Source: Pseudomonas taiwanensis DSM 21245 (lineage in GTDB: Bacteria; Pseudomonadota; Gammaproteobacteria; Pseudomonadales; Pseudomonadaceae). Taken from it: a stretch of DNA of 48,480 nt. The notes beneath the pieces are model-generated. The model saw only the letters and a program-made list of their open reading frames with translations. It was not told the DNA's origin and ran no database searches. The translations under genes were made by a program, and so were the position numbers. The stretch covers positions 1 through 48,480 of the forward strand of contig NZ_AUEC01000039.1 in the NCBI RefSeq assembly GCF_000425785.1, written 5' to 3'. Shown piece after piece: positions 42,578 to 48,480 of this stretch; position 1 is the first letter of the stretch, and every line of letters starts with the position of its first letter.

Positions 42578-43183
42578 ATGCGTAGCCTGGTCTTGCTGCT
42601 GGCGCTGATGGCGCTGGGCGGCTGCATGAATGTCAGCGATATGGGCGAGGGCGTCCGTTACCACATGAGCGATGCCGGGTTGTTGGACCACAGTGACACG
42701 CGCCGCTCGCTGTCGATACGGCTGCAACCCGATTCGTTCATCTTCATCGGTCAGGGGGCATTCATGCCACCCGGCAAGGGGCCATTGCCGCGGCAGAACG
42801 TGGTGGCCGAACAGGCGTTCAAGAGTTTCGTCGAATACTTCCCACTGGTACGCCGTGCCCAGGGGCCGCTGGGCCTGGAAGAAGCGATCGCGCAGGCGCG
42901 CTCGGTGGGCGCCGACTATGTGCTGTATACCCGCTTCGCCCGTACCGACGATCGTATCGGCAATGGCGACGAGTGGTACGACGAGCAAGCCGTCGACCGT
43001 CTGGGGTGGGACACTGGCGTCGTGCAGATGATGCTCATCGAAACCAACAGCCGGTATTTGATCGATACCGTGCGCATCAAGAGCCGTGGCGGTTTGTTGA
43101 CGTTCCACGACAACACCCCGGAGGATTTGCTAGCTGCGCCAATGCGCGAGTACGCTCGTAGCCTTCTGGGTATGAGCGAGTGA
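42578..43183 (+). CDS. Lipoprotein, probable DUF4823 family
   Basis: 201-residue lipoprotein: signal LVLLLALMALGGC with a lipobox LGGC (Cys16). The mature part has FFKVEY-like FKSFVEYFPLVRRA and ADYVLYTRFARTDDR, a beta-rich domain seen in Pseudomonas DUF4823 proteins, as I recall. AGGA precedes the ATG. It lies between moaA and the DUF1285 gene; function unknown. Confidence 0.8.
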   Translation: MRSLVLLLALMALGGCMNVSDMGEGVRYHMSDAGLLDHSDTRRSLSIRLQPDSFIFIGQGAFMPPGKGPLPRQNVVAEQAFKSFVEYFPLVRRAQGPLGLEEAIAQARSVGADYVLYTRFARTDDRIGNGDEWYDEQAVDRLGWDTGVVQMMLIETNSRYLIDTVRIKSRGGLLTFHDNTPEDLLAAPMREYARSLLGMSE

Positions 43184-43193
43184 GGGCAGGGTG

Positions 43194-43754
43194 ATGACGG
43201 ATTCCGGCAAGGCCAACGATCTTCTGGCGCAGATTCCCAAGCACAAGGGATTGCCGCCCGTGCATCTGTGGAACCCGGATTTCTGTGGCGATATCGACAT
43301 GCGCATTGCCCGTGACGGTACTTGGTACTACTTGGGTACGCCCATCGGGCGCAAGCCAATGGTGCGGCTGTTCTCCACCATCATGCGTCGCGACGGCGAT
43401 GACTACTTCCTAGTAACGCCGGTGGAAAAGGTCGGCATTCGCGTCGACGATGCGCCATTCGTCGCCGTGGCGCTGGACGTGGAAGGTTCGGGTGAGCAGC
43501 AGGTGCTGCGCTTTACCAGTAATGTCGATGACCTGGCTGAAGCTGGCCCGGAGCATCCCCTGCGGGTCGAGATAGACCCGGTTACGCAAGAACCTGCCCC
43601 GTACGTGCTGATGCGCAGCAACCTCGAGGCGCTGATTCACCGCAATGTGTTTTATCAGTTGGTGGATCTGGCGGTGCCACGTGTCATCGACGGCGAAGAG
43701 TGGCTTGGGGTCTGGAGTCGCGGCGAGTTCTATCCCATCGGGCTCAATGGCTGA
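43194..43754 (+). CDS. DUF1285 domain-containing protein
   Basis: 186-residue cytoplasmic protein of unknown function. The pattern LPPVHLWNPDFCGDIDMRIARDG and YLGTPIGRKPMVRLFSTI, then DYFLVTPVEKVGIRVDDAPF is the DUF1285 fold. The ATG at 43194 has a GAGGGCAGG Shine-Dalgarno region. Starts 10 bases after the lipoprotein gene, so they are co-transcribed. A REP fragment (about 43765-43796) follows. Confidence 0.9.
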   Translation: MTDSGKANDLLAQIPKHKGLPPVHLWNPDFCGDIDMRIARDGTWYYLGTPIGRKPMVRLFSTIMRRDGDDYFLVTPVEKVGIRVDDAPFVAVALDVEGSGEQQVLRFTSNVDDLAEAGPEHPLRVEIDPVTQEPAPYVLMRSNLEALIHRNVFYQLVDLAVPRVIDGEEWLGVWSRGEFYPIGLNG

Positions 43755-43905
43755 CGTTTCCTGGGGCTCATCGGCGACAAGCCGGCTCCCGCAGGAGGCG
43801 GTCTAGGCCGCGACTGATCGGCCTCCTGGTTTTCCTCTGAATTGGCCGTTTGCCGCGTGCACGCCTGGGCCTAACCTGCTGGCAAATACCCATCAGGAGA
43901 CGCCC

Positions 43906-44322
43906 ATGAAACCCGCTCATCTTTCAATTGCCTTGTTCATCGCCGCGGGCCTGCTCGCCGGCCAAACGTCCGCGTGGGCGCATGGCGAAGCCGTCGACCA
44001 GGTCAAGGTGCTGCAGGAAAAACGGCCCTCCAATGCTCCCGGCAAGAAAGCCGTCATGCTCACCGTCAGCTACGCGCCTGGGCAGGCGTCGCCCGCACAT
44101 CAGCATCCGGGCGCGGTGATGGCTTATGTACTGGAAGGGGCGGTGGTCTCGAAGCTCAACGATGAGCCGGAGAAAACCTACAAGGCTGGCGAGTACTGGT
44201 ACGAGGCTCCAGGCACCGTGCACAGCGTGTCGCGCAATGCCAGCAGCGGTCAAGCGGCCAAGTTGCTGGTGTGGAGCCTGGTGGACGAGGGCAAGCCCGT
44301 GACCGAACCAGTGGGCAAGTAA
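43906..44322 (+). CDS. Periplasmic cupin-domain protein
   Basis: 138 residues with a signal peptide ending TSAWAHG. The cupin core has the metal motif HQHPGAVMAYVLEGAVV (two His and Glu) and a second motif EAPGTVHSVSRN with one more His. Metal-binding small cupins of this type lie in the periplasm; the substrate is unknown. AGGAG precedes the ATG. Confidence 0.9.
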   Translation: MKPAHLSIALFIAAGLLAGQTSAWAHGEAVDQVKVLQEKRPSNAPGKKAVMLTVSYAPGQASPAHQHPGAVMAYVLEGAVVSKLNDEPEKTYKAGEYWYEAPGTVHSVSRNASSGQAAKLLVWSLVDEGKPVTEPVGK

Positions 44323-44336
44323 CGAGCGCAGAAACG

Positions 44337-44373
44337 AAAAAGCCTCCAGTGCTTGCGCAACTGGAGGCTTTCT
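44337..44373. terminator. Bidirectional terminator between cupin and tRNA-Asn
   Basis: A 12-bp perfect stem AAAGCCTCCAGT/ACTGGAGGCTTT with a 9-base loop. It has A on the left and a short T-run on the right, so it can end the cupin transcript and, on the other strand, the tRNA transcript. Confidence 0.85.
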
Positions 44374-44380
44374 CAGTGTT

Positions 44381-44456
44381 TGGCTCCGCGACCTGGACTC
44401 GAACCAGGGACCCAATGATTAACAGTCATTTGCTCTACCGACTGAGCTATCGCGGA
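44381..44456 (-). tRNA. tRNA-Asn (anticodon GTT)
   Basis: 76 bases on the minus strand, starting TCCGCGATAGCTCAG and ending GGTCGCGGAGCCA with an encoded CCA. The cloverleaf is complete: acceptor TCCGCGA/TCGCGGA, D-loop AGTCGGTAGA, anticodon arm with GTT, and TTCGAGTC T-loop. Confidence 0.97.
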
Positions 44457-44518
44457 ATCTGCGGGTATGATACCGGCTACCAAGGGGAAGTCAAGCTACC
44501 CCTTGGTAAATCAAGCAG

Positions 44519-45715
44519 TTACAGCACTTCCACGATGGCCTTTGTAACCACGTGAATGTTGCTTTGGTTCAGCGCGGCGACGGCGATACGGCCGGTGTCC
44601 AACGCATAGATGCCGAACTCTTCCTTCAGGCGCTTGACCTGGTCGACGGTCAGGCCCGAGTACGAGAACATGCCCGCCTGGCGGCCCACGAAGCTGAAGT
44701 CACGCTTGGCGCCGTATTGGGCCAGCAGCTCGACCATTTGCTTGCGCATGCCATGGATGCGCTCGCGCATCTCGGCCAGCTCGTCTTCCCACATCTGACG
44801 CAGCTCGGCGCTGTTGAGCACGGTGGCGACGATGGTGGCGCCGTGGGTCGGCGGGTTGGAGTAGGTGGTGCGGATCACGCGTTTGACCTGGGACAGCACG
44901 CGGGTGCTCTCGTCCTTGGAGCCGGTGACGATCGACAGCGCGCCGACACGCTCGCCGTAGAGCGAGAACGACTTGGAGAACGAGCTGGAGACGAAGAACT
45001 CAAGGCCCGACTCGGCGAACAGGCGCACGGCGAAGGCGTCTTCGGCGATGCCGGCACCAAAGCCCTGGTAGGCCATGTCGAGGAACGGTACATGGCCCTT
45101 GGCCTTGACCACGTCCAGGACGTTTTTCCAGTCTTCGAGTTTCAGGTCGACGCCCGTCGGGTTGTGGCAGCAGGCGTGCAGGACAACGATCGAGCCCGAT
45201 GGCAGGTTTTTCAGGTCCTCGAGCATGCCGGCGCGGTTGACGTCGTTGCTCGGGGCATCGTAATAGCGGTAGTTCTGTACCGGGAAACCTGCGCTTTCGA
45301 ACAGGGCGCGGTGGTTTTCCCAGCTTGGGTCGCTGATGGCGACGACGGCGTCAGGCGACAGGCGCTTGAGGAAGTCGGCGCCAATCTTCAGAGCGCCGGT
45401 ACCGCCAACGGCCTGCACGGTGACCACGCGACCGGCGGCCAGCAGTGGCGATTCGGCGCCGAAGATGAGCTTTTGCACGGCCTGGTCGTAAGTCGCGATG
45501 CCGTCGATCGGCAGGTAGCCGCGGGAGGCGTGCTGGGCGGCACGCTGGGTCTCGGCTTCGATCACAGCGCGCAGCAGCGGGATGCGGCCTTCCTCATTGC
45601 AGTAAACGCCTACGCCCAGATTGACCTTGTCGGTACGTGGGTCGGCGTTGAATGCTTCGTTGAGGCCCAGAATAGGGTCGCGGGGTGCCAGCTCGACAGC
45701 GGAAAACAGGCTCAT
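44519..45715 (-). CDS. tyrB: Aromatic/aspartate aminotransferase
   Basis: PLP aminotransferase interconverting aspartate or aromatic amino acids with their oxo-acids. 398 residues from the ATG at 45715 (AAGG upstream). The fold-type I motifs VNLGVGVY, VGGTGALKIGA, HACCHNPTGVD, and the PLP Lys in SSSFSKSFSLYGERVGAL are present. A TATACT box on the minus strand at 45798-45803 could be its -10; the -35 is weak. Divergent from uvrB; tRNA-Asn lies just downstream on the same strand. Confidence 0.93.
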   Translation of the reverse strand: MSLFSAVELAPRDPILGLNEAFNADPRTDKVNLGVGVYCNEEGRIPLLRAVIEAETQRAAQHASRGYLPIDGIATYDQAVQKLIFGAESPLLAAGRVVTVQAVGGTGALKIGADFLKRLSPDAVVAISDPSWENHRALFESAGFPVQNYRYYDAPSNDVNRAGMLEDLKNLPSGSIVVLHACCHNPTGVDLKLEDWKNVLDVVKAKGHVPFLDMAYQGFGAGIAEDAFAVRLFAESGLEFFVSSSFSKSFSLYGERVGALSIVTGSKDESTRVLSQVKRVIRTTYSNPPTHGATIVATVLNSAELRQMWEDELAEMRERIHGMRKQMVELLAQYGAKRDFSFVGRQAGMFSYSGLTVDQVKRLKEEFGIYALDTGRIAVAALNQSNIHVVTKAIVEVL

Positions 45716-45865
45716 TGTTACCTTGGCTCTGAATGGAGTGTGATAGGGCGTACACGCTCCAGCCGAATGCACTGAAGCGGTGCACAAACGGGGAGTCAGT
45801 ATAGTGATACCCGCCGGTCACTGCGACAGTCTGGCACAGCTTTTCAGGCGATTTGGGCAATTATT

Positions 45866-45884
45866 TTTCGACCATTGGTCGAAA
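45866..45884. promoter_or_regulatory. 19-bp perfect palindrome between tyrB and uvrB
   Basis: TTTCGACCATTGGTCGAAA: two perfect 9-bp half-sites around one central base, about 118 bases upstream of uvrB and 150 upstream of tyrB. Operator-like; does not match the LexA pattern next to it. Confidence 0.55.
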
Positions 45885-45959
45885 TGCCCGGTCCACATTA
45901 TGGGTTGCCCACTCCAGGGTCGCGAAACCGACGCCACGCGGCCACATTTGGGTATAGAC

Positions 45960-45979
45960 TACTGGCTAAATTTACAGTT
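45960..45979 (+). promoter_or_regulatory. LexA (SOS) box upstream of uvrB
   Basis: TACTGGCTAAATTTACAGTT contains CTG-N10-CAG with an A/T-rich centre, matching the LexA consensus used in E. coli and Pseudomonas (TACTGTATATATATACAGTA). It is 22 bases before the uvrB ATG and would block transcription start until DNA damage. Confidence 0.85.
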
Positions 45980-46001
45980 GCTGCGTTGCGCGAGGCCTAT
46001 C

Positions 46002-48017
<2,016 letters not shown>

Positions 48018-48045
48018 TAAGCCCAGTCCCGCAAGTCAGCGTTGT

Positions 48046-48108
48046 TTTTGCTCTGCTTTTGCTCTGCTTTTGCTCTGCTTTTGCTCTGCTTTTGCTCTGT
48101 TTTTGCTT
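48046..48108. repeat. 11-bp tandem repeat after uvrB
   Basis: Five full copies and a partial copy of TTTTGCTCTGC (last full copy ends in T). The period of 11 is close to one helical turn. Confidence 0.95.
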
Positions 48109-48314
48109 CTAGTGCGCGGCAGTTCAGGCGCTGCCAATTGCGACGTCAGTAGGCCGAGCGTAGGTTTTGCGGAGGGAGGTGACGGGCATGGATGCCCGTC
48201 AAGCGCTGCGGCCCAGGAGGGGCCGTTCAGCGCGGTCCACCCGGGAGCAAGACCGTAGCGAGGGAACCCCGAAGCGAAGCGTAGGGGCCGGATGATAGGA
48301 GCCAGCGGTTTTTG

Positions 48315-48342
48315 CCTACTTTTGCCCAAGAGCAAAAGTAGG
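48315..48342. other. Strong hairpin in the post-uvrB block
   Basis: An 11-bp perfect stem CCTACTTTTGC/GCAAAAGTAGG with a 6-base loop. It is symmetrical and could work in either direction, but no long T-run follows. Confidence 0.6.
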
Positions 48343-48480
48343 TCGCCGTAAAGGCGAAAAGGTGAATGAGCGCCTCCATGGCGAATGGATATTCACGCTA
48401 TCTGAATGCCGCCCTTAAATCTGTGCTTTGAAGTTTGAGGTTTTGGTTTCTGGATGCGTGAGCATATCCATTTGCCAAGG

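Larger units (their letters stand above)
48018..48480. other. Repeat-rich region without a credible gene
   Basis: After uvrB come an 11-bp tandem repeat, a block with two strong hairpins (GACGGGCAT/ATGCCCGTC at 48181-48200; CCTACTTTTGC/GCAAAAGTAGG at 48315-48342), then AT-richer sequence to the window end. The block looks like a repeated intergenic element of Pseudomonas that I half recognise (AAAAGTAGGTCGCCGTAAAG). An open frame on the minus strand across it encodes low-complexity KSRAKAEQ repeats and is not credible. Confidence 0.7.

Noticed and set aside
44552..45775. Open frame of about 400 codons opposite tyrB
   Set aside because: Composition follows the antisense of a high-GC gene and has no recognisable domain.
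48046..48108. CRISPR-like array after uvrB
   Set aside because: Direct tandem repeat with no spacers; no cas genes in the window.
48036..48335. Minus-strand open frame with KSRAKAEQ repeats
   Set aside because: It is the translation of the 11-bp tandem repeat and a structured repeat block, without a plausible start context.

Overview
The window is chromosomal DNA from a fluorescent Pseudomonas, most likely the P. putida group. The evidence is high-GC coding sequence, gene order matching the P. aeruginosa blocks PA2811-PA2817 and PA2957-PA2985 (from memory), and P. putida-type REP palindromes such as GTAGGAGCGGGTTTACCCGC. No database search was possible. All identities rest on protein motifs and recalled synteny.

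Region 1 (1-8500) is accessory and concerns the cell surface. A complete IS21-family element (istA/istB, 1-2562) starts exactly at the window edge and has cut an autotransporter adhesin, leaving its passenger C-terminus and beta-barrel (2563-4320). Next come an unrecognised 498-residue Ig-like beta protein, a periplasmic PapD-type chaperone with a pilin-like subunit on the other strand but no usher, a PA2817-family protein, and an unrecognised 144-residue orphan.

Region 2 (8600-14400) holds fadE (membrane acyl-CoA dehydrogenase), a glutathione S-transferase, a two-gene ABC-2 exporter and a DUF2062 membrane protein that overlaps the exporter permease tail to tail.

Region 3 (14470-21374) is an envelope block: comEC, an exbB/exbD pair, lpxK, a Trm112/YcaR-like protein, kdsB, a low-molecular-weight tyrosine phosphatase and murB. 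Most junctions from exbB onward overlap by a few bases, so it reads as one operon for lipid A, KDO and peptidoglycan precursors.

Region 4 (21420-29200): a REPIN-like fold-back repeat, rne with a leader of about 720 nt, and a divergent rluC-HAD phosphatase-S49 peptidase operon. A second copy of the same repeat and maf follow.

Region 5 (29257-38441) is the fatty-acid block: yceD, rpmF, plsX, fabD, fabG, acpP, fabF, pabC, mltG, tmk and holB. yceD has a near-perfect sigma70 promoter that would start transcription almost at the AUG. pilZ, expected after holB from P. aeruginosa, is absent.

Region 6 (38476-48480): tatD, a class V aminotransferase, a TetR regulator, a stand-alone moaA behind a large hairpin, a DUF4823-like lipoprotein, a DUF1285 protein, a periplasmic cupin, tRNA-Asn, an aromatic/aspartate aminotransferase, and uvrB under a LexA box. 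The last 460 bases hold an 11-bp tandem repeat and a structured repeat block without a credible gene.

I found no CRISPR array, prophage or recognisable defence system. The most interesting signals are regulatory or structural: paired 61-66 bp inverted-arm repeats, two candidate leaderless genes, a 19-bp perfect palindrome between tyrB and uvrB, the moaA leader hairpin, and the usher-less pilin/chaperone pair.
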